From positions 1 through 9,050 of the forward strand of contig JAAERC010000365.1 of assembly GCA_024230695.1 (NCBI GenBank): DNA of 9,050 nt, in the 5' to 3' direction. The notes under the pieces are model-generated. The model was not told where the DNA came from and made no database searches. It saw only the letters and a list, made by a program, of their open reading frames with translations. Source of the DNA: Candidatus Zixiibacteriota bacterium. Its GTDB lineage: Bacteria > Zixibacteria > MSB-5A5 > GN15 > PGXB01. Positions 1 through 7,825 of this stretch are shown piece after piece (the first letter of the stretch is position 1; every line of letters starts with the position of its first letter). Made by a program: the position numbers and the translations under genes.

Positions 1-679
1 ATTTCTGCAGGCCAAAGGGGTTTGCAGAAGGTTTGAAACATCGGAAGGTTTACTGGAAGTATTAAAAGGGGTAGATCTTGAAGTTTCAAAGGGCTCTATG
101 ATTGCAATAACAGGAGAATCTGGCGTTGGTAAATCAACTCTACTGCATATTTTGGGAGGGCTTGATCACCCGACAGAGGGAACAGTTGAGATAGAAAATG
201 AACTATTGGCCGATAAGACCGAAAGTAACCTGGCGGCCTATCGAAACAAGAATATTGGTTTTGTATTTCAGCATCATTATCTGCTTGGGGACTTTTCCGC
301 TCTTGAAAATGTAATGATACCGGCTTTAATAACAGGCAAAACAAAAAAAGAGGCTGGCAAAATTGCGGAACTTCTCTTGAATGATGTAGGTTTAAAAGAT
401 AGAAAGACTCATCGCCCTAATCAGCTATCAGGAGGCGAACAACAAAGGGTAGCGGTAGCAAGGGCGTTGGTTAATGATCCGGGGATTGTTCTCGCCGATG
501 AACCATCAGGGAACCTGGATACAAAAACTGGAGAAAGACTTCATAGATTACTCAGCGATCTGAATAAATCGCGTGAAACAACCATCCTGGTTGCCACGCA
601 TAATAGGGATTTGGCCGCGAGTTGTGACAGGACAATCAAGCTGGCCAATGGCTGTCTGAATGAGACAGCAGAAAGTTAG
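1..679 (+). CDS. lolD: LolD, ATP-binding subunit of the lipoprotein-releasing ABC transporter (5' partial)
   Basis: ATPase of the LolCDE complex, which extracts outer-membrane-destined lipoproteins from the inner membrane and passes them to LolA. The reading frame is open from base 2, so the true start lies upstream of the window; 225 codons are visible against about 230 in the family, so only a few residues are missing. Numbering from base 2: Walker A GESGVGKST at 38-46, Q-loop glutamine about 90, signature LSGGE at 142-146, Walker B VLADE at 163-167 with catalytic Glu167, and H-loop His200 (ATHN). LLHILGGLD after Walker A, HHYLLGDFSALENV after the Q-loop and HRPNQLSGGE are characteristic of LolD rather than of MacB or FtsE. 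It is cytoplasmic, on the inner face of the membrane. The stop lies 8 bases before mcsA, and a weak Shine-Dalgarno AGGG for mcsA (678-681) overlaps the stop, so the two are probably cotranscribed. lolC/lolE would be expected upstream but are not visible. An internal ATG at 98 is not the start, because it would remove the N-terminal strands before Walker A. Confidence 0.93.
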   Translation, partial: FLQAKGVCRRFETSEGLLEVLKGVDLEVSKGSMIAITGESGVGKSTLLHILGGLDHPTEGTVEIENELLADKTESNLAAYRNKNIGFVFQHHYLLGDFSALENVMIPALITGKTKKEAGKIAELLLNDVGLKDRKTHRPNQLSGGEQQRVAVARALVNDPGIVLADEPSGNLDTKTGERLHRLLSDLNKSRETTILVATHNRDLAASCDRTIKLANGCLNETAES

Positions 680-687
680 GGATTATT

Positions 688-1203
688 ATGCTTTGTCAGG
701 GTTGTAAAGAACATGAGGCATCGGTCCATTTGACCCAGATAGTTAATAATGAAAAGACGATCCTGTCCCTGTGCAAGGATTGTGCCGCCAAAAAAGGTTT
801 CCACTCACCTCTTGATAATGTTCCTTTTCCTCTTTCAGAGATTTTATCTGGTTTGGTCCAGCAGGAACATCATGAAGGTAAAAAGACTGTTGAAGATCTT
901 AATTGCACCAATTGTGGACTTACCTTTGATGTTTTTATTCAGCAGGGTCGCTTTGGATGCGGTGAATGTTATCGAGCCTTCCGCTCACGGCTGGAACCGA
1001 TTATGAGAAAGATTCATGGGTCCTCATTACATAAGGGGAAACTTCCTACCTCAGAAACCAACGAGATGCTCCCTATCAGAGAAGAGGAAAGATTGGAAAA
1101 AGAGCTTAAAAAAGCTGTTGAAACTGAAGATTTTGAACGAGCCGCCGATTTACGTGATAAGCTGATGACCGTAAAGGGTGAGCAAATGGTGCAGGAAAGC
1201 TAA
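688..1203 (+). CDS. mcsA: McsA, zinc-binding UVR-motif activator of the McsB protein arginine kinase
   Basis: McsA binds and activates the protein arginine kinase McsB and helps deliver substrates to ClpC. The 171-residue length fits the family. Four CxxC pairs are visible: C3/C6, C29/C32, C73/C76 and C91/C94, enough for two zinc sites. The segment IHGSSLHKGKLP (about 109-120) matches the conserved hHG...HxGK motif of the family. A C-terminal UVR helix hairpin (about 130-165, core EDFERAADLRDKL) is preceded by a charged helix. The ATG follows AGGG with a spacing of 6 bases, and the conserved CxxC begins at residue 3, so the start is firm. mcsB follows after 2 bases, indicating translational coupling. 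In Firmicutes this gene sits between ctsR and mcsB; here lolD takes the upstream position. McsA-like proteins are often annotated only as UvrB/UvrC motif-containing proteins; the adjacent mcsB and clpC support the specific name. Confidence 0.93.
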   Translation: MLCQGCKEHEASVHLTQIVNNEKTILSLCKDCAAKKGFHSPLDNVPFPLSEILSGLVQQEHHEGKKTVEDLNCTNCGLTFDVFIQQGRFGCGECYRAFRSRLEPIMRKIHGSSLHKGKLPTSETNEMLPIREEERLEKELKKAVETEDFERAADLRDKLMTVKGEQMVQES

Positions 1204-1205
1204 TA

Positions 1206-2270
1206 ATGACATCTTTAATAAATGAAATGGCTCAACAGACCAGTTCCTGGCTTTCCGGGGACGGTGATGAAAATATGGTTGTTATATCCACCCGGGTCCG
1301 TATGGCTCGTAATATTGCCGGATATAAATACCCGACTACTGCTGATAAAGAGACCAACGAAAAAATTGTCGGACATTTTGATTCGATCCAAACAAAATCT
1401 GACAGTCTAAAAAATGGTTTATTCATCAGAGATACTGATTTATCCCAACTAGATAAAGATTTCTTGATTGAACGGCATCTGATGTCGCCCAATTTTATGC
1501 ATGATGATAATTCGCGAGCATTATATCTGAGTAAGGATGAACAGATTTCGATTATGATAAACGAAGAAGATCATATTCGGATGCAAGCCTTGGTTCCCGG
1601 TTTGGACCCTGACAGAGCGTTATTAAAAATTGGTGAATATGATGCTGAAATCAGCAAGTATCTTGAATTTGATTATGATGCCGATTTTGGTTTTTTGACG
1701 TCATGTCCGACCAATGTCGGAACCGGATTACGTACCTCGGTTTTAATACATCTGCCCGGTTTGGTTATCACTAAAGAGATCGATCGGGTGATTGCGAAAA
1801 TAACCAAAATGGGCGTGGCCGTACGCGGTTTTTATGGTGAGGGAACCGACGTTCTTGGAAATCTTTTTCAGGTCTCAAACCAGAAAACGCTTGGGATTTC
1901 TGAAAAGGAAACAGTGGAGTCATTGACTGCCGTCTGCCGTTATATTATTGAGGAAGAAGCTCAATCAAGACAACTGCTGATGGATGAAGCTTTTGAACAG
2001 ATGAGAGACAAAGTTTGGCGCTCGTATGGCATTTTAAAATATGCCCATGTCCTGACTTCTGAAGAGGTGATGAATTTGCTCTCTGCTTTGAGATTGGGAA
2101 TAGCACTTGGTATTATTGATTTTATTAATATTCCGTTGATTAATGAAATTCTGCTTTTTTCACAACCGGCTCATCTCCAAAAATATTATTTGGAAGAGAT
2201 GGATCAGGATAAGCGTGATTTTATAAGGGCGCAAATGGTAAGAGAAAAATTTGCGGCGTTTAAGATATAG
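1206..2270 (+). CDS. mcsB: McsB, protein arginine kinase (ATP:guanido phosphotransferase family)
   Basis: Transfers the ATP gamma-phosphate to arginine side chains of proteins; phosphoarginine serves as a degradation tag read by ClpC. The protein has 354 residues, the usual McsB length. Visible motifs: STRVRMARNI at 28-37 (nucleotide-binding arginines), NEEDHIR at 119-125 with the probable catalytic Glu121, SCPTNVGTGLR at 166-176 with the active-site Cys167, and GEGTDVLGNLFQVSNQ at 211-226. The C-terminal helical part, about 255-354, carries RDFIRA at 337-342, which matches the RDxxRA phosphoarginine-sensing motif. As I recall them, the positions Cys167, Glu121 and Arg337/Asp338 coincide with those of Bacillus McsB. 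That motif and the lack of the N-terminal domain of creatine and arginine kinases separate it from metabolite kinases. The ATG lies 2 bases after the mcsA stop, with AGGA 9 bases upstream inside mcsA. Predicted to be an active cytoplasmic kinase; activity is inferred from the motifs. Confidence 0.95.
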   Translation: MTSLINEMAQQTSSWLSGDGDENMVVISTRVRMARNIAGYKYPTTADKETNEKIVGHFDSIQTKSDSLKNGLFIRDTDLSQLDKDFLIERHLMSPNFMHDDNSRALYLSKDEQISIMINEEDHIRMQALVPGLDPDRALLKIGEYDAEISKYLEFDYDADFGFLTSCPTNVGTGLRTSVLIHLPGLVITKEIDRVIAKITKMGVAVRGFYGEGTDVLGNLFQVSNQKTLGISEKETVESLTAVCRYIIEEEAQSRQLLMDEAFEQMRDKVWRSYGILKYAHVLTSEEVMNLLSALRLGIALGIIDFINIPLINEILLFSQPAHLQKYYLEEMDQDKRDFIRAQMVREKFAAFKI

Positions 2271-2307
2271 TTTGGGAAAAAACAATTAGTTATAAGGATA
2301 AATAACA

Positions 2308-4770
2308 ATGAATGAAATGTTTACGGAATTAGCCCGTAAAGCAATTGAATACGCCAGGGATGAGGCGGCAAGATTGCGACACGATTATATCGGGACGGAG
2401 CACCTGTTATTAGGACTTATTAAACTTGGTGAAGGTCGCTCAACTGAGATTATTGGCAACCTCGGCATTGAACCAGGTGATTTAAAAGCCTCAGTTGAAG
2501 AAGTTGTCCAGCCTTCTGGTGGAACAATGACAATGGGTCAGCTTCCTCTTACCGCGCGTGCCAAAAAAACCTTGGAGGTTTCTGGACAGGAAGCTCGAGC
2601 GCTTAAATCCAAAGATATTGACACCGAACATATTCTTCTCGCTTTGTTAAAGGATGAAGAGGGTGTTGCCGCTCAGGTTCTCTCGATGTATGAGATTGAT
2701 TACAAAGAAGTTTATGAAGAGTTAAAAAATATCCAAAGCGGAAAACCTTCATCATTTAAGAAAAAACGCAAAAAATCCAAGACTCCGGCTCTTGATCATT
2801 TTGGCCGGGATTTAACCGAGTTGGCCCGCAAAGGAATTCTTGATCCGATTATCGGCCGTCAGGATGAAATTGAGCGGGTAAGTCAGATACTATCACGCCG
2901 GAAGAAAAACAATCCGGTTCTTATTGGTGAACCGGGTGTTGGTAAAACCGCTATTGTTGAGGGGTTGGCCCAGCGAATTGTTGAGGGTAAGGTTCCACAG
3001 ATCCTTGAAAACCGTCGTGTGGTAACACTGGATATGGCCTCGCTGGTCGCTGGTACAAAATACCGGGGACAGTTTGAAGAACGGCTTAAAGCGGTTATGA
3101 CTGAAATTATTAATTCAAAAGATACTATTATCTTCATTGATGAGTTACATACTATTGTTGGTGCCGGAGGTGCCGAGGGTTCACTTGATGCCAGTAATAT
3201 TTTTAAACCATCTCTTTCACGCGGCGAATTGCAGTGTGTTGGTGCCACAACTCTTAATGAGTACCGTAAGTACATTGAAAAGGATGGCGCTCTTGATCGT
3301 CGTTTTCAGACAATCATGGTTGAACCACCGACTCATGAGAATACCGTTAAAATTCTTGCCGGCCTAAGAACCCGATATGAGGATCATCATAAATTGAAAA
3401 TATCCGATGAAGCTCTGGAGGCCGCCGTGACGCTGTCAACACGCTATATCAGCGGTCGATTCCAACCAGATAAATCTATTGATATTATCGACGAGGCTGG
3501 AAGTCGGGCTCATTTGGCCACATATGTCAAACCGGAAGAGTTTAACGACGTTGAAAAAGAAGTGACTCGTCTAAGAGAAGAAAAGGAAAAGGCTGTAAAA
3601 AATCAGGCTTTTGAAACCGCCGCTCAACTTCGTGATGATTTAAAGTTACATAAGGAAAAACTGGAACAGATGAAACTCGATTGGGAAGAACAACGCGAAA
3701 AGGAAAAAGTTGTTCTCACCGAGGATGATATTGCGCAGGTTGTCTCAAAAATAACAGGTGTTCCGCTTTTCCGTCTCGAGGAAAAAGAATCGAAACGTCT
3801 GCTGAGAATGGAAGATGAACTCAAGAAAAGAGTTGTTGGACAGGATGAGGCAGTTGGAGTTCTGGCTAAATCAATCCGTCGGGCCAGAGCAGGTTTGGGT
3901 GATCCCAGACGGCCAATCGGTTCGTTTATATTTCTTGGGCCAACCGGCGTTGGAAAAACCGAACTGGCCAGAACCTTGTCCGAGTTTTTATTCGAAGATG
4001 CCGATTCCTTGATTCGTATTGATATGTCTGAATATATGGAGAAGTTTGCCGTCTCAAGATTAATCGGTGCTCCTCCCGGATATGTTGGATATGAAGAGGG
4101 GGGCCAATTAACCGAAAAGGTGCGTCGTCGCCCATATTCGGTTGTGTTGCTCGATGAAATTGAAAAAGCTCATCCTGATGTTTTTAATATTTTATTGCAA
4201 TTGATGGATGATGGCTCGCTCACCGATTCTTTTGGCCGAAAAGTTGATTTCCGTAATACGGTTGTTATTATGACCTCAAATGTCGGAACTCGTATGATCA
4301 AAGATGGCAAAACGGTTGGATTTGGTGCTGAGCAGATCGATGCCTCACACGATGCCATGAAACGCAAAGTATCAGAAGAACTGAAAAAACTATTTAATCC
4401 GGAATTGCTTAATAGAATCGATGAAAGCCTTATTTTCCGAGCATTGACGGTCGAAGATATCAAACTGATAGTTGATATTTTACTGGTCGATATCGCTAAG
4501 CGATTGGCTGATAAGGGAATAAGCTTCCGTCTTACCGAAGAAGGCCGAGATTTTCTGGCCGATGTTGGTTTTGAGCCGATGCTTGGGGCCCGCCCGCTTA
4601 AGCGTGCTTTACAGAAATTTCTTGAGGATCCGCTTGCTGAGGAACTTTTGCGAGGTCAATATGCCGGAGACAGTAATCTTGTAATCAGCTCTGACGGCGA
4701 TAAATTGACATTTGCCTTTGAAGATAAGCAGGATCTGCCTAAGCCGGAAGAAGAAAAAGTATCAAATTAA
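2308..4770 (+). CDS. clpC: ClpC, Hsp100 AAA+ unfoldase of the ClpCP protease
   Basis: Unfolds proteins using ATP and threads them into the ClpP peptidase. The 820 residues read in order: double Clp-N repeat (about 5-145), first AAA+ domain with Walker A GEPGVGKT at 207-214 and Walker B IIFIDE at 274-279, a middle domain with a UVR-like helix pair (about 415-460, core [12 protein letters not shown]), second AAA+ domain with Walker A GPTGVGKT at 544-551 and Walker B VVLLDE at 612-617, the ClpP-docking VGF at 670-672, and the C-terminal Clp D2-small domain from about 710. The short UVR middle domain excludes ClpB, and the double N domain with VGF excludes ClpA-like adaptor-only forms. IGTE (Glu31) and IDTE (Glu107) align with Glu32 and Glu106 of Bacillus ClpC, which bind phosphoarginine. 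Phe435 aligns with the middle-domain phenylalanine that holds the resting decamer. AAGGA at 2294-2298 lies 9 bases before the ATG. The 37-base gap to mcsB shows no terminator, so it is probably the last gene of the operon. Confidence 0.97.
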   Translation: MNEMFTELARKAIEYARDEAARLRHDYIGTEHLLLGLIKLGEGRSTEIIGNLGIEPGDLKASVEEVVQPSGGTMTMGQLPLTARAKKTLEVSGQEARALKSKDIDTEHILLALLKDEEGVAAQVLSMYEIDYKEVYEELKNIQSGKPSSFKKKRKKSKTPALDHFGRDLTELARKGILDPIIGRQDEIERVSQILSRRKKNNPVLIGEPGVGKTAIVEGLAQRIVEGKVPQILENRRVVTLDMASLVAGTKYRGQFEERLKAVMTEIINSKDTIIFIDELHTIVGAGGAEGSLDASNIFKPSLSRGELQCVGATTLNEYRKYIEKDGALDRRFQTIMVEPPTHENTVKILAGLRTRYEDHHKLKISDEALEAAVTLSTRYISGRFQPDKSIDIIDEAGSRAHLATYVKPEEFNDVEKEVTRLREEKEKAVKNQAFETAAQLRDDLKLHKEKLEQMKLDWEEQREKEKVVLTEDDIAQVVSKITGVPLFRLEEKESKRLLRMEDELKKRVVGQDEAVGVLAKSIRRARAGLGDPRRPIGSFIFLGPTGVGKTELARTLSEFLFEDADSLIRIDMSEYMEKFAVSRLIGAPPGYVGYEEGGQLTEKVRRRPYSVVLLDEIEKAHPDVFNILLQLMDDGSLTDSFGRKVDFRNTVVIMTSNVGTRMIKDGKTVGFGAEQIDASHDAMKRKVSEELKKLFNPELLNRIDESLIFRALTVEDIKLIVDILLVDIAKRLADKGISFRLTEEGRDFLADVGFEPMLGARPLKRALQKFLEDPLAEELLRGQYAGDSNLVISSDGDKLTFAFEDKQDLPKPEEEKVSN

Positions 4771-4774
4771 TTAC

Positions 4775-4802
4775 TTGATTTTTCCGGAGAAAAGTATATA
4801 TT
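4775..4802 (+). promoter_or_regulatory. Candidate sigma70-type promoter for rpmA
   Basis: TTGATT (4775-4780) and TATATT (4797-4802) are separated by 16 bases, beginning 5 bases after the clpC stop. Each hexamer differs little from the consensus. The expected transcription start is near 4809, which would place the inverted repeat at 4808-4830 at the very 5' end of the rpmA message. Predicted from sequence only; AT-rich DNA gives such matches by chance, but the position in a short gap before a ribosomal protein gene supports it. Confidence 0.5.
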
Positions 4803-4807
4803 ATTTG

Positions 4808-4830
4808 TCGGCTCGGTTTAACCGGGCCGA
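4808..4830 (+). promoter_or_regulatory. Near-perfect inverted repeat in the rpmA leader (RNA hairpin or operator)
   Basis: TCGGCTCGGTT and AACCGGGCCGA flank a single central T, giving 11 paired positions of which one is a G-T wobble; in RNA the loop would open to about 3-5 bases. It is distinctly GC-rich compared with its surroundings. Three readings are possible: a 5'-terminal mRNA hairpin if the predicted promoter is right, a terminator for clpC (it is followed by TATTTT, a weak U-tract), or a binding site for a dimeric protein. The sequence does not decide between them. Confidence 0.6.
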
Positions 4831-4860
4831 TATTTTGAAACCGAAATTTTGGAGTAGAAG

Positions 4861-5112
4861 ATGGCACATAAAAAGGGCGTTGGCTCGTCCCGTAATGGTC
4901 GTGATAGTAATGGTCAAAGACTTGGTGTCAAGGCGTATGCCGGTGAGGCGGTACATGCTGGATCAATTATTATCAGACAACGTGGAACGAGAATTCTTCC
5001 TGGTCTCAATGTAGGCCGCGGGAAGGACGATACATTGTTTGCTAAAATCACCGGTGTGGTGAAATTCGAAAGAAAAGGCAAAGACAGAAAAATGGTATCG
5101 GTTTTGGATTAG
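4861..5112 (+). CDS. rpmA: 50S ribosomal protein L27 (bL27)
   Basis: L27 binds the large ribosomal subunit with its N-terminal tail reaching the peptidyl-transferase centre near the ends of the tRNAs. The 83 residues are full length for the family. The mature-type N-terminus [16 protein letters not shown] begins directly at the start codon, without the short cleavable extension seen in Firmicutes. [10 protein letters not shown] (20-29) and [18 protein letters not shown] (about 39-56) are the conserved L27 signature region. GGAG at 4851-4854 lies 6 bases before the ATG. The gene is flanked by its own promoter-like sequence and an intrinsic terminator, so it is probably monocistronic. The usual partner rplU (L21), normally directly upstream, is not here; clpC occupies that side. 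Identification is secure. Confidence 0.97.
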   Translation: MAHKKGVGSSRNGRDSNGQRLGVKAYAGEAVHAGSIIIRQRGTRILPGLNVGRGKDDTLFAKITGVVKFERKGKDRKMVSVLD

Positions 5113-5134
5113 TATGTTTAAGTCAAGTTACTTT

Positions 5135-5166
5135 AAAACCTGCATTTTTGATGCGGGTTTTTTTTT
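5135..5166 (+). terminator. Intrinsic terminator of rpmA, possibly bidirectional
   Basis: A 7-pair stem, CCTGCAT (5139-5145) with ATGCGGG (5151-5157) including one T-G wobble, has a 5-base loop and is followed by nine T residues (5158-5166). AAAA at 5135-5138 can extend the stem into the T-run. On the opposite strand the same hairpin follows the stop of the convergent gene by about 10 bases and is followed by TTTT, so it may weakly terminate that transcript too. Confidence 0.88.
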
Positions 5167-5167
5167 G

Positions 5168-7777
5168 CTACATAATCAGCACAAATTTACCTATCTGGTT
5201 TTCAAACTCAGATTCCACCGAATAATAATAGATACCTGATACTGGCGCCTGCGTGTTTCTTGTGATCATATCCCAGATTTCATGTGCGGCATGAGGATGA
5301 TTTATTGGATAATCATGTTTGATTTCACGAACCAGATCACCATCTATAGAAAATATTCTTATCGTACATTTATGAGGTAGATTTGCAAAATGAAGTTCCC
5401 GGGCACGATCAGAATGTAATTCCTCTTTCCCGCGACCTTCATGTCTTCTTTCTCGATAATACCCATCAACTCGATATGGGTTGGGGTAAACTATGACCCG
5501 AAGTTTTGCTTTTTCAACATCTGATGCGGTATAATTGGGATACGCATCTTTCATATTTATCAGAGGACTTGTTTCCAAAGCAGATAAGCCAAACCCCGGA
5601 GCACCATAATCGAAAACGGTAACCGAGACATAATACAACTGCGAAGGCAATAGATTCTTGAGCAAATACTCATACTCAAAATACTTGAATTCTCCTTCAT
5701 CGGTTAATTCATCCGGATAATAAATTGCCGCTGTATCATAAATGAGAGTAGATGGGTACGGCTGATTTAGGAATCGTTTATGAATTTTTAATGAGTCCTC
5801 AAGATTCGACATATTCCAATCCTGCATGCTGAAATAGCAGGCTCTGTATTCTCCTTCGGCATCTATTGTTGTCAGCGGGTTATCCCTTTGATTATCAAGC
5901 GGATTAAAACCATTTCCATAAATTGCCTTGAGAGAATCCAGACTGAATGGTGGTTCAGATACTAACCATTCATTATATTCTTTGTCCCAGAACCATCTGG
6001 TATAATTATCTATATCATATGAGTTGACCATACTGAAATTAGATTTTTTGGAATCTAACGATAAATAAATGCGATACCCCTCAAAATCAATTTCATTTGT
6101 AAAAGGATCAGGTGTATTTTCACTTCGATATCCATTCCACCTTATCCTGAGAATTCCATGATTATACTCATCTATTTCTGGTATGACTTTGATGATGGGA
6201 GGAGGAGGGGGTGTTGCGGCACGGAAGTCAGGGACACCATCACCGGCATAGTACTCCTCGCGTGATTTATTACAGATCATAGTTCCCGTTTCGTCAATAA
6301 CCGAATCAATACAACAAACTCTGAATTTCCCTCGATATCCGTCACCATTAGTATCATAACCGGGATTGTCATACACACGGTCGGCCCAGCGGGCATTCCG
6401 CGCCAGTTCGGAAAAGTCCAGAGTGTTGTAAAACTCGCCCGGATCATATGGGTTAAAAAGTCTTTCAAAATTGTCGGGAGCCGTATGGACATTTTCTCCT
6501 CCTACATAAGCTATTGTAAACGATGCTTTTTGTCCAGGGGAAAGATTGAATGATCCAAAAGAAAGCAAACATCTTGACCGGTCGCCATCAGCCATATCTG
6601 TGGAATTTTGCGGTTTTGGTAACCAGCCGTCGATAGTATGGTCCTGTGCCGTAAACATCTGATCATAATCAATCTCTTTATTTCGCATCATATAGTACTT
6701 ATTCTTATCACCATTTGGTGATCCCAAAACTCCATTCATATCCCGGAACGGAACCCCAGGTACTCCCAATTTTCTTGGTCCGAAATCATCGACGGCATTA
6801 TAATTGGGTATCCACCAGTTGAATGTAAGGTTCTTGGCCTCCGTTGGTGTCCGAAGGATTTTGATACCACTAACGCCAGTCGGTGAATGACTGTTAAACT
6901 TACCGGATTTACTCGGATGGCCGTCATTATCAATAACATAAACAATGTTTAGAGTATCTTCACCGCTACATTTACCTTCGGTCGGGAATGTTTCCAAAAA
7001 ACCACAAAGGTCATCATCTGTACCATCGACTAAATCAGTATTTAGCCCGCTATAACCATTGGAGGCCATTCCCGCAAATAATATTCCGATATAGGTATTC
7101 CTTAGAAATTTGTGTCCGACATTTTTTATTTCATAATCAAAGAGGATAAAATCATCAGCATATCCAAAACTCCAAGCATAGCTTGATTGTTTGATTTCAA
7201 TACCAAGAGGAAGGTGGGGACGGCCATCAATTGGGTCCGGGGTGCCATACTCTGTATTAACAAGCGTATCGGTATATATAGTAAACATATCCTGTTCAGA
7301 CTTGGCATCTTCAGAATAAAACTTACTAAGCGGCTCGATTGTTTGACGCTGAATTCCGCCGTTCGTATAATCGCCTTGAAATTCAAATCCATAACCGGAA
7401 GTAGAAACCATTGTGTCACGACCGGCCACTGCCCCAAACCAGAGATTTATCGAACTTAGATATTTATGTGATGTGTAAGCCGGGTATCCTCCCCGGAAAT
7501 ACTCAATACCGGTCATTGGGTCAATATAAGGTCTTGTGAGCTGACCGCCGGCTATAAGGCCATAATAGGTAATAAATAAATGGATGTTTCCTATTGTATA
7601 GGGAGCCCACCAAACACCTGAATCGTTCCGGTTTGCCAGTTTTGAAAGGTATTCAGGAAAACTGTTTTCAGAATATTGGCTATCCATATTTTCAGAATAA
7701 GCTGATAGATGAATTACCAGTATTATGCCAATAATTATTACCGTTCTGAAAAATAATTGAATTAAATTTGAACACAT
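5168..7777 (-). CDS. Large predicted secreted protein with C-terminal T9SS/FlgD-Ig-like domain, function unknown
   Basis: I do not recognise a characterised function. The chosen ATG (complement of 7775-7777) has GGTGGAG 6 bases upstream and gives 869 residues beginning with a signal peptide: a hydrophobic stretch at about 12-25 and likely cleavage near AYS-EN (28). A longer frame from a TTG at 7855 would bury this signal and lacks a ribosome site. The mature part is rich in aromatic residues, Gly, Asn and Asp. DTNGDGYRGK (475-484) resembles a dockerin-type calcium loop, and GDGVPDF (512-518) leads into a five-proline linker (523-527). Next comes a region resembling fibronectin type III (about 540-725, with DFEGYRIYLS and YYVSVTVFDYG). 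The C-terminus (about 760-869) runs from YPNPY through IRIFSIDGDLVREI and WDMI to GIYYYSVES and GKFVLIM, the pattern of T9SS type A sorting or FlgD-Ig-like domains. It is therefore probably exported and surface-attached or released; no catalytic motif is visible. Similar architectures are, from memory, common in FCB-group candidate phyla. The same-strand eamA gene lies 114 bases upstream. Confidence 0.85.
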   Translation of the reverse strand: MCSNLIQLFFRTVIIIGIILVIHLSAYSENMDSQYSENSFPEYLSKLANRNDSGVWWAPYTIGNIHLFITYYGLIAGGQLTRPYIDPMTGIEYFRGGYPAYTSHKYLSSINLWFGAVAGRDTMVSTSGYGFEFQGDYTNGGIQRQTIEPLSKFYSEDAKSEQDMFTIYTDTLVNTEYGTPDPIDGRPHLPLGIEIKQSSYAWSFGYADDFILFDYEIKNVGHKFLRNTYIGILFAGMASNGYSGLNTDLVDGTDDDLCGFLETFPTEGKCSGEDTLNIVYVIDNDGHPSKSGKFNSHSPTGVSGIKILRTPTEAKNLTFNWWIPNYNAVDDFGPRKLGVPGVPFRDMNGVLGSPNGDKNKYYMMRNKEIDYDQMFTAQDHTIDGWLPKPQNSTDMADGDRSRCLLSFGSFNLSPGQKASFTIAYVGGENVHTAPDNFERLFNPYDPGEFYNTLDFSELARNARWADRVYDNPGYDTNGDGYRGKFRVCCIDSVIDETGTMICNKSREEYYAGDGVPDFRAATPPPPPIIKVIPEIDEYNHGILRIRWNGYRSENTPDPFTNEIDFEGYRIYLSLDSKKSNFSMVNSYDIDNYTRWFWDKEYNEWLVSEPPFSLDSLKAIYGNGFNPLDNQRDNPLTTIDAEGEYRACYFSMQDWNMSNLEDSLKIHKRFLNQPYPSTLIYDTAAIYYPDELTDEGEFKYFEYEYLLKNLLPSQLYYVSVTVFDYGAPGFGLSALETSPLINMKDAYPNYTASDVEKAKLRVIVYPNPYRVDGYYRERRHEGRGKEELHSDRARELHFANLPHKCTIRIFSIDGDLVREIKHDYPINHPHAAHEIWDMITRNTQAPVSGIYYYSVESEFENQIGKFVLIM

Positions 7778-7783
7778 GCCTTT

Positions 7784-7790
7784 CTCCACC
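7784..7790 (-). promoter_or_regulatory. Shine-Dalgarno sequence that fixes the start of the secreted protein
   Basis: GGTGGAG on the minus strand lies 6 bases before the ATG at 7777. No comparable site precedes the upstream in-frame TTG at 7855. The site therefore decides the start, and the resulting N-terminus is a normal signal peptide. Confidence 0.75.
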
Positions 7791-7825
7791 TTGCCAAACA
7801 TTCCCAAAAGCCCATAAAAATAGGC

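Noticed and set aside
96..344. 82-codon open frame on the - strand across the lolD Walker A region
   Set aside because: It is antisense to conserved ABC motifs, has no recognisable product or ribosome site, and is best explained as a chance frame.
2271..2307. Possible promoter or terminator between mcsB and clpC
   Set aside because: The 37 bases are A/T-rich and contain a ribosome site (AAGGA) but no stem-loop and no spaced -35/-10 pair, so only a within-operon gap is supported.
2883..3275. 130-codon open frame on the - strand inside clpC
   Set aside because: It lies entirely within the strongly conserved first AAA+ domain of clpC and encodes a low-complexity Ser/Pro/Thr-rich product with no family resemblance.
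4912..4935. GGTCAAA heptamer followed by a similar GGTGTCAA, resembling a CtsR operator
   Set aside because: CtsR sites are two GGTCAAA heptamers separated by 3 bases and lie upstream of target genes. Here the second copy is imperfect and both lie inside the rpmA coding sequence. A single TTTGACC inside mcsA (729-735) fails for the same reasons.
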